Shown here: one piece after another, positions 33,396-42,827 of the stretch
Layout of the letters: each line of letters begins with the position of its first letter
Numbering within the stretch: the stretch's first letter is position 1
Source of the DNA: Actinophytocola algeriensis
GTDB lineage: Bacteria; Actinomycetota; Actinomycetes; Mycobacteriales; Pseudonocardiaceae
NCBI RefSeq assembly: GCF_014203735.1
Contig: NZ_JACHJQ010000001.1
Span: 186,001 to 250,000, forward strand
DNA length: 64,000 nt
Reading direction: 5' to 3'
Made by a program: the position numbers and the translations under genes
The notes under the pieces: generated by a model
Seen by the model: the letters and a program-made list of their open reading frames with translations, nothing else
Database searches by the model: none
What the model was told of the DNA's origin: nothing

Positions 33396-35954
33396 ATGGG
33401 CGTGGTGGCCGAGCATGTCGTGCGTGCCGGCCCGCTCTCGAATGAGCGGCTGACCGGCGGCTCGGCCCTGCCCTCGGACGCGCTACCGCTCGTGGACCTG
33501 GTCACGCCGAGCCGGGAGGACGCCGCGCAGCTGCTGGACGGCGCGGAGCGGATCGCCGAGCTCGGTGTGTGGAGCGTGGATGTCGCCGCGAACCGCGCGT
33601 TCTTCTCCGAAGGCCTGCGGAAGCTGTGTGACCTGCCGGAGGACTGCACGGTCTCCGACGTGATGGGCCTGGTGCACCCCGACGACCAGGCGGTGCTCGG
33701 TGAGTTCCGGGCCCGCCTGGTCGCGGGCGGGCCACCGGTGCCGATCGAGGCCGAGGTGCGGGACCCCGCCGGTGAGCGCGTCTTCCAGATCCGCGCGCAC
33801 GCGGAGTTCGACTCGGCGGGTGCGCTCGCGCGCGCCACCGGCACCGTCCAGGACGTCACCAAGCTCCGGGTCGCCGAACAGCGGGCCAGCCAGGACCGCC
33901 GCCTGTTCGGTGACGCGCAGCGGGTGGCCAGGATGGGCACCTGGGAGTGGAACACCGAGACCGGCGAGTGCATCTGGTCGACGATGCTCTACGAGCTGTT
34001 CGGCGTGGAGCCGAGCACGCCGATCTCCTACAACGAGTACCTGAGCCTCGTGCACCCGGACGACCGCGCCTGGGTGGACCGGCGGTGGCGGGACCTCGCG
34101 GCGAGCGGGCGGCCGATCGAGTGCGAGCACCGCGCGGTGCTGCCGGACGGCTCGCGGCGGGTGTTCCGCTGCCGCGGCGACGCGCTCGACGCAGAGCAGC
34201 GGCCGTCGATCATGATCGGCACCGCGCAGGACGTCACCGAGCAGCGGTCCACCGAGACCCGCATGATGCGCTCGTCGCAGCGCTTCACCGACCTGGTCTC
34301 GATCGCGCCGGTCGGCATCGGCCTGTTCGACGAGGCCGAGCGGCTCGTCGACGCCAACGACGCGCTGTGCAGGCTGCTGCAGATGGACCTGGAACGGTTG
34401 CGGGGCACCGCGGCCGTCGACCTCACCCACCCGACCGACCGCGGCGAGTCGCTGCTCGCCGGCGCGTCCCGGCGCAACGGCGACACCCGCGCCGGGCAGC
34501 GGGTGCTGGTGACGGCGTCCGGCAAGGCCGTGTACTGCGAGCTGAACGTGACCGTGTCGGTGGCCGACGACGGCAACCGGTTCTGGCTCGTGGTGTTCTC
34601 CGACGTGACCGAGCGGCGCAGGACCGCGGAACGGCTGCGCTACCAGGCGACGCACGACGAGCTGACCGGGCTGCCCGGCCGCGCCGCGGTCAACGAGCTG
34701 CTCAACCAGCTGCTCGGCGGGCCGGACGCGGACAAGGTCGCGCTGCTGTTCTGCGACGTCGACAACTTCAAGCGGGTCAACGACTCGCTGGGCCACGACG
34801 TCGGCGACGAGCTGATCACGGCACTCGCGCGGCGGCTGGAGCGCGGGCTGCCGCCGTCGTGCACCGCCGGGCGCATGTCCGGCGACGAGTACGTGGTGAT
34901 CTGCTCGGACGTCGAGGAGGTCGGCGGGGTCGAGGCCCTCGCCAACCGCGTCGCACAGCTCTTACGCGCGGCGGTGCCGGTACGCGGGCAGTTGCTGCGG
35001 GTGTCGGCCACGATCGGCGCCGCGACGCCGACCGGGCCCGAGACGTCCGCCGCGGATCTCCTGCGGTTCGCCGACGCCGCCATGTTCAACGCGAAACGCC
35101 AGGGCACGGGCCGGGTGCAGCTGGCGAGCGAGGCGCTGATCGCGTCGGCCAACAGCCAGATGATGCTGGAGGGCCAGCTCCGCGACGCGATCACGAACGA
35201 CGGCCTGGTCCTGCACTACCAGCCGGTGGTCGGTCCGGACGGGACGATCCTGTCCGCCGAGGCGCTGGTCCGGTGGCCGCACCCGGAGCGCGGGATGCTG
35301 CCGCCCGGCGAGTTCCTCCCGGTCGCCGAACAGGGCGACCTGCTGCGCGAGCTGGACCGGTGGGTCCTGCGGACCGCGCTGTGCGAGGCGTCGAAGTGGC
35401 CGATGATGGCAGGTGCGGTGCTGGGCGCCGAGGTCGGCGTCGCCGTGAACCTCGCCGGGCTCGTGCCGGGCGACCCGGAGTTCACCGAGATCGTGTCCGC
35501 GGCGGTCGCGGAGACCGGCATCGAATGGGACCGCGTGGTCCTGGAGCTCGTCGAGACCTCGCTGATCGACCTCCCCTCCCGCACCCGCAAGGCGATGGCG
35601 GAGCTCGCCGACCGCGGCGTCCGGTTCGCTGTGGACGATTTCGGCACCGGGTACTCGTCGCTGGCGCGGTTGAAGGAACTGCCCGCGCAGATCATCAAGA
35701 TCGACCGCGCGTTCGTGTCCGGTGTGGCCACTGAGGCCGCGGACTTCGCGGTGGTGCGCGCACTCGTCGACATGGCGCGCGCCATGGGCCGCACCTGTGT
35801 GGCGGAAGGTGTGGAGGTCGACTCGCAGTTCCACGTGCTGCGCAGCTTCGGCGTCGAGGCCTACCAGGGCTGGCTGTTGTCCAAACCCCTGCCCGCGAAG
35901 GAGTTCCGCGAACTGCTCCGCATGGGACCGGTCCACATCCCGCGTGGCTCCTGA
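33396..35954 (+). CDS. PAS-PAS-PAS-GGDEF-EAL signalling protein
   Basis: 852 residues, no membrane segments. Three PAS-type sensor modules (about 45-160, 170-285, 290-410; two carry LVHPDD), then a GGDEF domain with DELTGLPGR and a changed signature motif MSGDEY in place of GGDEF, then an EAL domain with EALVRW, DDFGTGYSSL and KIDRAFV. The EAL half looks competent for cyclic-di-GMP hydrolysis; the first Gly to Ser change leaves cyclase activity uncertain. GAGAGG lies before the ATG. A small hairpin (GTCACC/GGTGAC) overlaps the stop. Confidence 0.92.
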   Translation: MGVVAEHVVRAGPLSNERLTGGSALPSDALPLVDLVTPSREDAAQLLDGAERIAELGVWSVDVAANRAFFSEGLRKLCDLPEDCTVSDVMGLVHPDDQAVLGEFRARLVAGGPPVPIEAEVRDPAGERVFQIRAHAEFDSAGALARATGTVQDVTKLRVAEQRASQDRRLFGDAQRVARMGTWEWNTETGECIWSTMLYELFGVEPSTPISYNEYLSLVHPDDRAWVDRRWRDLAASGRPIECEHRAVLPDGSRRVFRCRGDALDAEQRPSIMIGTAQDVTEQRSTETRMMRSSQRFTDLVSIAPVGIGLFDEAERLVDANDALCRLLQMDLERLRGTAAVDLTHPTDRGESLLAGASRRNGDTRAGQRVLVTASGKAVYCELNVTVSVADDGNRFWLVVFSDVTERRRTAERLRYQATHDELTGLPGRAAVNELLNQLLGGPDADKVALLFCDVDNFKRVNDSLGHDVGDELITALARRLERGLPPSCTAGRMSGDEYVVICSDVEEVGGVEALANRVAQLLRAAVPVRGQLLRVSATIGAATPTGPETSAADLLRFADAAMFNAKRQGTGRVQLASEALIASANSQMMLEGQLRDAITNDGLVLHYQPVVGPDGTILSAEALVRWPHPERGMLPPGEFLPVAEQGDLLRELDRWVLRTALCEASKWPMMAGAVLGAEVGVAVNLAGLVPGDPEFTEIVSAAVAETGIEWDRVVLELVETSLIDLPSRTRKAMAELADRGVRFAVDDFGTGYSSLARLKELPAQIIKIDRAFVSGVATEAADFAVVRALVDMARAMGRTCVAEGVEVDSQFHVLRSFGVEAYQGWLLSKPLPAKEFRELLRMGPVHIPRGS

Positions 35955-36122
35955 GTCACCCTCAGGTGACGATCTGGTCACGCTGCGCCGAACGGGCTAG
36001 AACTGTTGGTCCGGGTGGAGTCGCCAGATCGTGAGATGGCCTGCCGCTGTCGGTGGATCGGGCTAAGGTCGGGCGACCTACGGCCGGATGGTGGCCGTCT
36101 CGACCTGAGGAGTCTCGGGGCA

Positions 36123-37229
36123 GTGATCGAGTTCCAGGCCGTGACCAAGAAGTATCCCGACGGGACGGTCGCGGTCGACGGTCTCGACCTCGTCGTGGAT
36201 GCCGGGAAGATCACGGTGTTCGTCGGGCCGTCCGGCTGCGGCAAGACGACCTCGCTGCGCATGATCAACCGCATGATCGACCCGACCAGCGGCACGATCC
36301 TGTTGGACGGCAAGGACATTCGCGAGTCCGACCCGCCGCTGCTGCGGCGCGGCATCGGTTATGTCATCCAGCACGCGGGTTTGTTCCCGCACCGCACGGT
36401 GCTCGACAACGTGGCGACCGTGCCCATGTTGACCGGCAAGAACAAGCGTGCGGCCCGGTCCCGTGCCGCTGAGCTGCTGGAGCTGGTCGGCCTGCCCACG
36501 GAGATGGGCAAGCGGTACCCCGCGCAGCTCTCGGGTGGTCAGCAGCAGCGGGTCGGCGTGGCCCGCGCCCTCGCCGCCGACCCGCCGGTGTTGCTCATGG
36601 ACGAGCCGTTCTCCGCGGTCGACCCGATCGTGCGGGACGACCTGCAGCAGCAGCTGCTGCGCCTGCAGTCCGAACTGGACAAGACGATCGTGTTCGTCAC
36701 CCACGACATCGACGAGGCCATCAAGCTGGGCGACCGGGTCGCGGTGTTCCGCGTGGGCGGCAGGCTCGCGCAGTACGCGACCCCGTCGGAGCTGCTCGCC
36801 AAGCCCGCCGACGACTTCGTGTCCTCCTTCGTCGGCCGCGACCGCGGCTACCGCGCGCTCGGCTTCCTCACCGCCACCGGTGTCCCGGTCGGTCCGGTCG
36901 CGACGGTCAAGATCGGCGAGACGGCGGCGGAGCCCGGTTGGGTCGTCGTGGTGGACGAGCGGAACCGCCCGCTCGGCTGGCTCGACCAGGGGTCCACATC
37001 GGACGCCGCGAGCGCCGACGACGTCGTGTCCGGCGGTTCGCTGTACGAAGTGGACGGTGCGGCGGGCACCGCGGGGTCACTGCGCAACGCGCTCGACGCC
37101 GCGCTCAGCTCACCCGCCGGGGTCGGCATCGCCGTCGACGCGGACGGCGCGGTCGCGGGCAGTGTCAAGGCGGAGGCCGTGCTCGAGGCGCTCGCCACGG
37201 CGCGACGGACCGGTGAGGTGCCGGCGTGA
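36123..37229 (+). CDS. opuCA: OpuCA-type glycine betaine/choline ABC transporter ATPase
   Basis: 368 residues. Walker A GPSGCGKTT (35-43), signature LSGGQQQR, Walker B LLMDEP and the H-loop in FVTHD are intact. The last about 110 residues look like two weak CBS modules, which sense ionic strength in relatives. GTG at 36123 with GAGGAG upstream. First gene of a four-gene operon coupled by GTGA overlaps. Confidence 0.92.
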   Translation: MIEFQAVTKKYPDGTVAVDGLDLVVDAGKITVFVGPSGCGKTTSLRMINRMIDPTSGTILLDGKDIRESDPPLLRRGIGYVIQHAGLFPHRTVLDNVATVPMLTGKNKRAARSRAAELLELVGLPTEMGKRYPAQLSGGQQQRVGVARALAADPPVLLMDEPFSAVDPIVRDDLQQQLLRLQSELDKTIVFVTHDIDEAIKLGDRVAVFRVGGRLAQYATPSELLAKPADDFVSSFVGRDRGYRALGFLTATGVPVGPVATVKIGETAAEPGWVVVVDERNRPLGWLDQGSTSDAASADDVVSGGSLYEVDGAAGTAGSLRNALDAALSSPAGVGIAVDADGAVAGSVKAEAVLEALATARRTGEVPA

Positions 37230-37894
37230 ACGTCGACTGGCCGTGGCCGTGGCTACCGCGCAACGTCGACAAGATCGTCGAGGCCACCGGCGAGCACCTG
37301 TACCTGGCGCTGCTCCCGGTCCTGGCCGGACTGGTCATCTCGGTCCCGCTCGGCTGGGCCGCGAGCCGGTGGCCCGCGGTGCGGCTGGTGCTCGTGCCGC
37401 TCGCCGGCGTGCTGTACACGATCCCGTCGCTGGCGCTGATCACGCTGGTGCCGCTGCTGCTCGGCACGAAGATCATCGACCCGCTGAACGTCCAGGTGCC
37501 GCTCGCCATCTACACGATCGCGCTGCTGGTCCGGTCGGTCACCGACGCGCTGCTCGCCGTGCCGGGTGAGGTCACCGCGGCCGCGACCGCCATCGGATTC
37601 CGCCCTGCCAAACGGTTCCTGGCGGTCGAGCTGCCGCTCGCGGTGCCGGTGATCGTGGCGGGCCTGCGGGTGGCGGCCGTGTCGGCGATGAGCCTGACCG
37701 CGGTCGGCGCGCTGATCGGCATCGGCGGGCTCGGCGGTCTGATCACCGAGGGCTTCCGGCGCAACAACGCGGTCGAGATGGTCGTCGCGATCGCGCTGAT
37801 CCTCGTCATCGCGCTGATCATCGACGCACTGCTGCTGTTGGCGGGCAAGGTCATCACGCCGTGGACGCGTGTGCGGCAGGGGGCGGCCAAGTGA
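37226..37894 (+). CDS. opuCB: OpuCB-type ABC transporter permease
   Basis: 222 residues, about six membrane helices. The BPD permease signature (EVTAAATAIGFRPAKRFLAV then ELPLAVPVIVAGLR) is clear. GTG start overlaps the ATPase stop. Together with the second permease it forms the channel for a quaternary-amine osmoprotectant. Confidence 0.9.
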   Translation: MNVDWPWPWLPRNVDKIVEATGEHLYLALLPVLAGLVISVPLGWAASRWPAVRLVLVPLAGVLYTIPSLALITLVPLLLGTKIIDPLNVQVPLAIYTIALLVRSVTDALLAVPGEVTAAATAIGFRPAKRFLAVELPLAVPVIVAGLRVAAVSAMSLTAVGALIGIGGLGGLITEGFRRNNAVEMVVAIALILVIALIIDALLLLAGKVITPWTRVRQGAAK

Positions 37895-38628
37895 ACTCGA
37901 CTCTGAACTGGCTGTTCGACCCGGCGCACTGGAGCGGGCCGACCGGCATCCCGGCGCGCATCCTGGAGCACCTCGGGTACACGGCGCTGACCGTGCTCAT
38001 CGCCGCGGCGATCGCGGTGCCGCTCGGCGCGATCATCGGCCACACCGGACGCGGCACGTTCCTCGTCGCCGGCCTGTCCAACGGGCTGCGCGCGCTGCCC
38101 GAGCTGGGTCTGCTGACGCTGCTGGTGCTGCTGACCTACGTCGGGCTGCTGCCGGTGGTGGTCGCGCTGGTCATCCTGGCGCTGCCGCCGATCCTGGCGG
38201 GCACGTACGCGGGCATCCGCAACGTCGACGCGTCCGTTGTGGACGCCGCGCGCGGGATGGGCATGCGCGGCTCGACGGTGCTGTGGAAGGTGGAGCTGCC
38301 CAACGCGCTCCCGCTGATCCTCGGCGGCATCCGCTCCGCGACGCTGCAGGTGATCGCGACCGCCACGATCGCGGCGTACGTCGCGCTCGGCGGCCTCGGC
38401 CGGTTCGTCATCGACGGCAACAACGCGGGCGCGGGCTCGCCCAACGGCTACCCGCAGATGGCGGCCGGCGCGATCGTGATCGCGGTGCTCGCGCTGGTGG
38501 TCGAGGGTGTGCTGGAGATCGTGCAGCGGGTGGCGGTGTCACCGGGCCTGCGCAACGTTGCCACGAGGAAGCGCACCGCGCGCATCTGGCGCAAGCCGAC
38601 CCCGGATTTGGTAGGTAGGTCCACGTGA
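37891..38628 (+). CDS. opuCD: OpuCD-type ABC transporter permease
   Basis: 245 residues, about six helices; signature VDAARGMGMRGSTVLWKVEL then PNALPLILGG. It starts at the GTG of a GTGA overlap with the first permease. A basic C-terminal tail (RKRTARIWRK) is cytoplasmic. Confidence 0.9.
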   Translation: MNSTLNWLFDPAHWSGPTGIPARILEHLGYTALTVLIAAAIAVPLGAIIGHTGRGTFLVAGLSNGLRALPELGLLTLLVLLTYVGLLPVVVALVILALPPILAGTYAGIRNVDASVVDAARGMGMRGSTVLWKVELPNALPLILGGIRSATLQVIATATIAAYVALGGLGRFVIDGNNAGAGSPNGYPQMAAGAIVIAVLALVVEGVLEIVQRVAVSPGLRNVATRKRTARIWRKPTPDLVGRST

Positions 38629-38641
38629 GGAGACACAGAGG

Positions 38642-39553
38642 ATGAAGCGCGTTATCGCCGGAGTGGCGACGGCCCTGGCGGCGACGCTGGCCGTTTCCGC
38701 GTGCGGCGGCTCCGAAGACCCGCTGGCCGAGGACCAGCCCACGGGCGGCTCCGGCGACACCATCACGGTCGGTTCGGCGAACTTCCCGGAGAGCCAGCTG
38801 CTCGCCGAGATCTACGCCCAGGCCCTCGAAGCCAAGGGCGTCACGGTCGAGCGGCAGCACGACCTCGGCAGCCGCGAGAAGTACATGGACGGCCTCAAGG
38901 ACGGGTCGATCGACCTGATCCCGGAGTACACCGGTGTGCTGCTGCAGTTCTTCGACAAGTCGGCCCCGCAGGTCGAGGCCGAGGAGGTGTACGCGGCGCT
39001 GCCCGCGGCCCTGCCGGAGAACCTCACGGTGCTCGACAAGGCGGCGGCCGAGGACAAGGACGCCATCGTCGTCACCAGGGAGACGGCGGACAAGTGGGAC
39101 CTGAAGTCCATCGAGGACCTGGTGCCGCACTGCGGTGAGGTCGTGTTCGGCGGGCCGCCGGAGATCCAGGAGCGCGCGGACGGCATCCCGGGCATCAAGG
39201 AGACCTACAACTGCACGTTCAAGAGCTTCAGCTCGCTGGAGCCGGGCGCCATCACCACGAAGGCGCTGCTCGACGGCACCGTGCAGGCCGCCGACATCTT
39301 CACCACGGACGCCGCCATCGAGGCGAACGACCTGGTGGTGCTGGAGGACCCGAAGAACAACTTCGCCGCCCAGAACGTCGTCCCGCTGATCAACAAGGAC
39401 AAGGCGAGCGACACGGTCAAGGAGACCCTGAACGCGGTCTCGGCGAAGCTGGACACGGAGACGCTGCTCGACCTGAACGCCCGCCTGAACGCCCCGGACA
39501 AGCCGGAGTACGCGGACGTGGCCAAGGAGTGGCTGGGCGAGGTCGGCCTCTGA
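38642..39553 (+). CDS. opuCC: OpuCC-type substrate-binding lipoprotein
   Basis: 303 residues. Lipobox LAVSAC with Cys21; a mature domain of the glycine betaine/choline-binding (OpuAC) family with ITVGSANFPESQLLAEIYAQ at its start and a LIPEYTG segment. It captures a compatible solute outside the membrane and delivers it to OpuCB/CD. A 32-bp palindrome terminator follows. Confidence 0.92.
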   Translation: MKRVIAGVATALAATLAVSACGGSEDPLAEDQPTGGSGDTITVGSANFPESQLLAEIYAQALEAKGVTVERQHDLGSREKYMDGLKDGSIDLIPEYTGVLLQFFDKSAPQVEAEEVYAALPAALPENLTVLDKAAAEDKDAIVVTRETADKWDLKSIEDLVPHCGEVVFGGPPEIQERADGIPGIKETYNCTFKSFSSLEPGAITTKALLDGTVQAADIFTTDAAIEANDLVVLEDPKNNFAAQNVVPLINKDKASDTVKETLNAVSAKLDTETLLDLNARLNAPDKPEYADVAKEWLGEVGL

Positions 39554-39568
39554 CCCGCTGACCCACTG

Positions 39569-39600
39569 ATGAAGGGCACCGCCGCGGCGGTGCCCTTCAT
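39569..39600. terminator. terminator of the opuC operon
   Basis: Perfect 32-bp palindrome, arms ATGAAGGGCACCGCCG and its complement, 15 bases after the opuCC stop. Confidence 0.87.
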
Positions 39601-39695
39601 GGCGTTCTGGCCGGTTGTTGCCGGGAGGGGCCGGGGGCCGGCGCCGGCTGGTTACCGTCCTGGCGTCGCCAGCGGGGCGAGCAATGGAGGACGCC

Positions 39696-40355
39696 GTGGA
39701 GTGGAACACCGAGCGCGGGCTGCGAGTCGCCAGGGTGGTCATGTTCGCGCAGGCCGCGGCGTCGATCGCGATCTGGGTCGTGCAGCTGCTGACGATCGCG
39801 GGCAGGCTCGACCACAACCAGGAGGTGCCCGGGTCGGTGTGGCTCGTGGCCGTCGCCAACCCGGTGATCGCCGTGCTCGTCGGGGTCGCGGCGGTGTTCC
39901 TGTGCACCCGCGCGTGGGCACGGGTGCTCGGCGTCGTCATGGAGTGCATCGGGATCGTGGGTGCGCTGATCAGCGTGCTCACCGGCTTCTACCAGGCGCT
40001 GGCGGCGATGGCGGTGGCCATCGTGGTGATCGCGCTGATCCACCGGTACCGGGTCCGTTCGGTCGCGGACGCGGGCAGCCACCGGTCGGTCCGGCAGCCA
40101 CCGGAAGGGCCGGTCACGTTCCGCCTCCGGCTGGGTGTCGCGGCTGTCGCCCTGGTGGCGTCGGGGTGTTCCAGCCCGGAACCCATGGTGTGCCAGGGCG
40201 GGTTCTGCAGCGGTCCCGCCTACTCGCCGTCCACCGGCCAGCAGGTCGAGAACGGCGTGGTCGCCGTGGCCAGCGTCATCGGCCTGGTCCCCATCGTGCC
40301 CCGCAGCGCGGCGGGTCCCGCGCGGCGGACGACAGGGCCGTTCTCAGGCTCCTGA
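39696..40355 (+). CDS. membrane protein with a lipobox-like internal segment
   Basis: 219 residues from GTG at 39696, chosen because GGAGG lies 5 bases upstream (an ATG at 39684 overlaps that site). Four membrane helices in the first about 120 residues, then a basic loop, then LGVAAVALVASGCSSPEP (about 147-164), which looks like the signal and lipobox of a lipoprotein fused to a membrane protein, and a short tail with two cysteines. Function unknown. The end overlaps the convergent IclR gene by 12 bases. Confidence 0.6.
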   Translation: MEWNTERGLRVARVVMFAQAAASIAIWVVQLLTIAGRLDHNQEVPGSVWLVAVANPVIAVLVGVAAVFLCTRAWARVLGVVMECIGIVGALISVLTGFYQALAAMAVAIVVIALIHRYRVRSVADAGSHRSVRQPPEGPVTFRLRLGVAAVALVASGCSSPEPMVCQGGFCSGPAYSPSTGQQVENGVVAVASVIGLVPIVPRSAAGPARRTTGPFSGS

Positions 40356-41120
40356 CCGCGCGCCACCGATCCGCGTGGTCAGCTCCTCCGCCGCCCGCCG
40401 GGTCTCCTCGGCCAGGTCAGGCCAGGTCTCGCCGCACTCGGGGTCGCACTCGTGGCGGAACGTGGTCGAGATGGCCGCGATCGGATGCCCGCTGTGGTCC
40501 AGAACCGGCGCCGCCACCGACGCGAACCCGGCGGTCACGTACCCGTCCTCCACCGTCCAGCCGCGCTGCCGGGCCGCCGTGAGCGCCCGCCGCAGCGACG
40601 GCAGGTCGGCCGGGCCCCGCCCGGTCCGGTCCACGAACGCCGACCGCCCGGGGAACAACGCCCTGACCTGCGCGGCAGGCAGCGCACCCAGCATCGCGCG
40701 CCCCGAAGCGGGCAAGTGCGCGGGCAGCCGCACGCCGACGTCCGTCACCACCGTCGCGTGGAACGACGGCTGTTCCCGCACCACGTACAGCGCCTCCCGC
40801 CCGTGCAGCACACCCAGCTGCGCCACGTGCCCGGTCCGGCCGATCAGCGCACGCAGCACCGGCCTGGCCAGCCGCTCCAGGGGGTCGTGCCGCAGGTACG
40901 CCGAGCCCAGTTCGAACGCGGCCAGCCCCAGCCCGTAGCGCCGCTCCTCCGGCAGGTGCGTCACGAACCCGGCCGCCGTCAGCTCCGCCAGCAGGTGGTA
41001 CGTCGTCGAGCGGGGTAACCCCAGCTCACGGGCCACATAACCGGCCGTCACCGGGCCCGCGCGGCCCGCCAGCAGCCGCAGCACCGCCAGGCCGCGGCGC
41101 AGGGCAGGCACATCCGTCAT
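40344..41120 (-). CDS. IclR-family regulator of the hut locus
   Basis: 258 residues. N-terminal winged helix (LAVLRLLAGRAGPVTAGYVA, then LGLPRSTTYHLLAEL) and C-terminal effector domain (SGRAMLGALPAAQVRALFPG, VAAPVLDHSGHPIAAIS). Divergent from hutH with a perfect dyad between, so it is the likely regulator of histidine use; direction of control cannot be read from sequence. Confidence 0.9.
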   Translation of the reverse strand: MTDVPALRRGLAVLRLLAGRAGPVTAGYVARELGLPRSTTYHLLAELTAAGFVTHLPEERRYGLGLAAFELGSAYLRHDPLERLARPVLRALIGRTGHVAQLGVLHGREALYVVREQPSFHATVVTDVGVRLPAHLPASGRAMLGALPAAQVRALFPGRSAFVDRTGRGPADLPSLRRALTAARQRGWTVEDGYVTAGFASVAAPVLDHSGHPIAAISTTFRHECDPECGETWPDLAEETRRAAEELTTRIGGARSGA

Positions 41121-41122
41121 GT

Positions 41123-41138
41123 GTCTGGGATACCAGAC
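41123..41138. promoter_or_regulatory. candidate IclR operator at the hut promoter
   Basis: Perfect dyad GTCTGG-GATA-CCAGAC immediately upstream of the regulator start and 56 bases before hutH; IclR proteins usually bind such short palindromes. Confidence 0.7.
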
Positions 41139-41193
41139 CGCTATCGCCGACCTCGGGTCGTGCGGACGGCGGAACAGCGCTGAGATGTACCCC

Positions 41194-42690
41194 ATGGTCG
41201 TGATCGATGGCGGGCCGCTCACCCGCGAACAGGTGGTCGCCGTCGTGCGGGGGCACGCGCCGGTCGAGGTCGGGGACACCGCACTCGCCGAGGTGGCCAA
41301 GACCCGTGAGCACGTCGAGCGGCTCGCCGAGGCCGCCACCCCCACCTACGGCGTCTCCACCGGATTCGGTGCGCTCGCCACCCGCCACATCCCGCTCGAC
41401 CGCCGCGCCGCGCTGCAGCGGTCGCTGATCCGTTCGCACGCCGCGGGCGCGGGTGACCCGGTCGAGGTCGAGGTGGTGCGCGGGCTGATGCTCCTGCGCC
41501 TGCGCACCCTCGCCTCCGGCCGCACCGGGGTCCGCCCGGAGATCGTCGACGCCCTGACCGGCCTGCTCAACGCCGGCATCACGCCGGTCGTCCACGAGTA
41601 CGGCTCGCTCGGCTGCTCCGGTGACCTCGCGCCGCTGTCGGCGGTCGCGCTGGCGCTCATGGGCGAGGGCGACGTGTTCGTGGAGAACCGGCTGCTGCCC
41701 GCGAAGGACGCGCTCTACGAGGCGGGCATCAGCCCCGTGACGCTCGCCGAGAAGGAGGGTCTCGCGCTCATCAACGGCACCGACGGCATGCTCGGCATGC
41801 TGGTGCTCGCCCTCGACGACCTGCGGAAACTCCTCGACGTCGCCGACCTGACCGCCGCCATGTCCGTCGAGGCGCTGCTCGGCACCGACCGCGTGTTCGC
41901 GCCCGAGCTGCAGGCGCTGCGCCCGCACCCCGGCCAGGCCCTCTCCGCCGCGCGCATGACCGCGCTGTTAGCGGGGTCCGCGATCATGGAGAGCCACCGC
42001 GGCCCGCACTGCAACCGCGTGCAGGACGCCTACTCGCTGCGCTGTGCACCGCAGGTCCACGGCGCGGCGCGCGACACCGTCGCCTACGTGGAGACCGTCG
42101 CGGACCGCGAGCTGGCCGCCGCCATCGACAACCCCGTCGTGCTGCCGGACGGGCGGGTCGAGTCCAACGGCAACTTCCACGGCGCCCCGGTCGCCTACCC
42201 GCTGGACTTCCTCGCGATCCCGGCCGCGGACGTCGCCAGCATGGCCGAGCGCCGCACCGACCGGATGCTCGACGCGACCCGCAGCCACGGCCTGCCGCCG
42301 TTCCTCGCCGCCGATCCCGGCGTCGACTCCGGCCACATGATCGCCCAGTACACGCAGGCCGCGGTGGTGTCGGAGATGAAACGCCTCGCGGTCCCGGCGT
42401 CGGTCGACTCGATCCCGTCGTCGGCGATGCAGGAGGACCACGTCTCGATGGGCTGGTCGGCCGCCCGCAAGCTCCGCAAGTCGATCGACGGGCTCACGAC
42501 CGTGCTCGCCGTCGAGCTGCTCACCGCCGCCCGCGCGCTCGACCTGCGCGCCCCGCTCACCCCCGCACCCGCGACCGCCCAGGCCATCGCGGCACTGCGC
42601 CGCACCGTGCCCGGGCCCGGCCCGGACCGCCACCTCGCCCCGGAGATCGCCGCCGCCGAAAATCTGATCCGATCAGGAGAGCTGCCATGA
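41194..42690 (+). CDS. hutH: histidine ammonia-lyase
   Basis: 498 residues (ATG at 41185 would add three). It converts histidine to urocanate and ammonia. The MIO prosthetic group forms from a tripeptide that is CSG here (Cys141-Ser142-Gly143 in GSLGCSGDLAPL), not the usual ASG; I recall CSG from other actinobacterial enzymes, so activity is expected. Tyr52 in TYGVSTGFG is present. No strong ribosome binding site is seen. First gene of the hut operon. Confidence 0.95.
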   Translation: MVVIDGGPLTREQVVAVVRGHAPVEVGDTALAEVAKTREHVERLAEAATPTYGVSTGFGALATRHIPLDRRAALQRSLIRSHAAGAGDPVEVEVVRGLMLLRLRTLASGRTGVRPEIVDALTGLLNAGITPVVHEYGSLGCSGDLAPLSAVALALMGEGDVFVENRLLPAKDALYEAGISPVTLAEKEGLALINGTDGMLGMLVLALDDLRKLLDVADLTAAMSVEALLGTDRVFAPELQALRPHPGQALSAARMTALLAGSAIMESHRGPHCNRVQDAYSLRCAPQVHGAARDTVAYVETVADRELAAAIDNPVVLPDGRVESNGNFHGAPVAYPLDFLAIPAADVASMAERRTDRMLDATRSHGLPPFLAADPGVDSGHMIAQYTQAAVVSEMKRLAVPASVDSIPSSAMQEDHVSMGWSAARKLRKSIDGLTTVLAVELLTAARALDLRAPLTPAPATAQAIAALRRTVPGPGPDRHLAPEIAAAENLIRSGELP

Positions 42691-42827
42691 CGTCGCACGA
42701 CCCGAGCGGCCGCCAACCGCACCTAAGGGGAACGGAACGCAACCCAGCCACAAGTACGTCCCTGACAGGACATGATCAGCCCACGGCGACCAACACATCG
42801 AAATTCGGGGAGGCGGAACAGTCATGA
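42687..42827 (+). CDS. 46-residue coupled small ORF between hutH and hutU
   Basis: Begins in an ATGA overlap with hutH and ends in an ATGA overlap with hutU, so the chain of translational coupling is unbroken only if this frame is read. The peptide is hydrophilic (rich in Ser, Thr, Pro, Asn, no Cys, no membrane segment) and resembles nothing I know. It may be a coupling peptide rather than a functional protein. Ribosomes could also start hutU from GGGGAGG inside this ORF. Confidence 0.5.
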   Translation: MTSHDPSGRQPHLRGTERNPATSTSLTGHDQPTATNTSKFGEAEQS

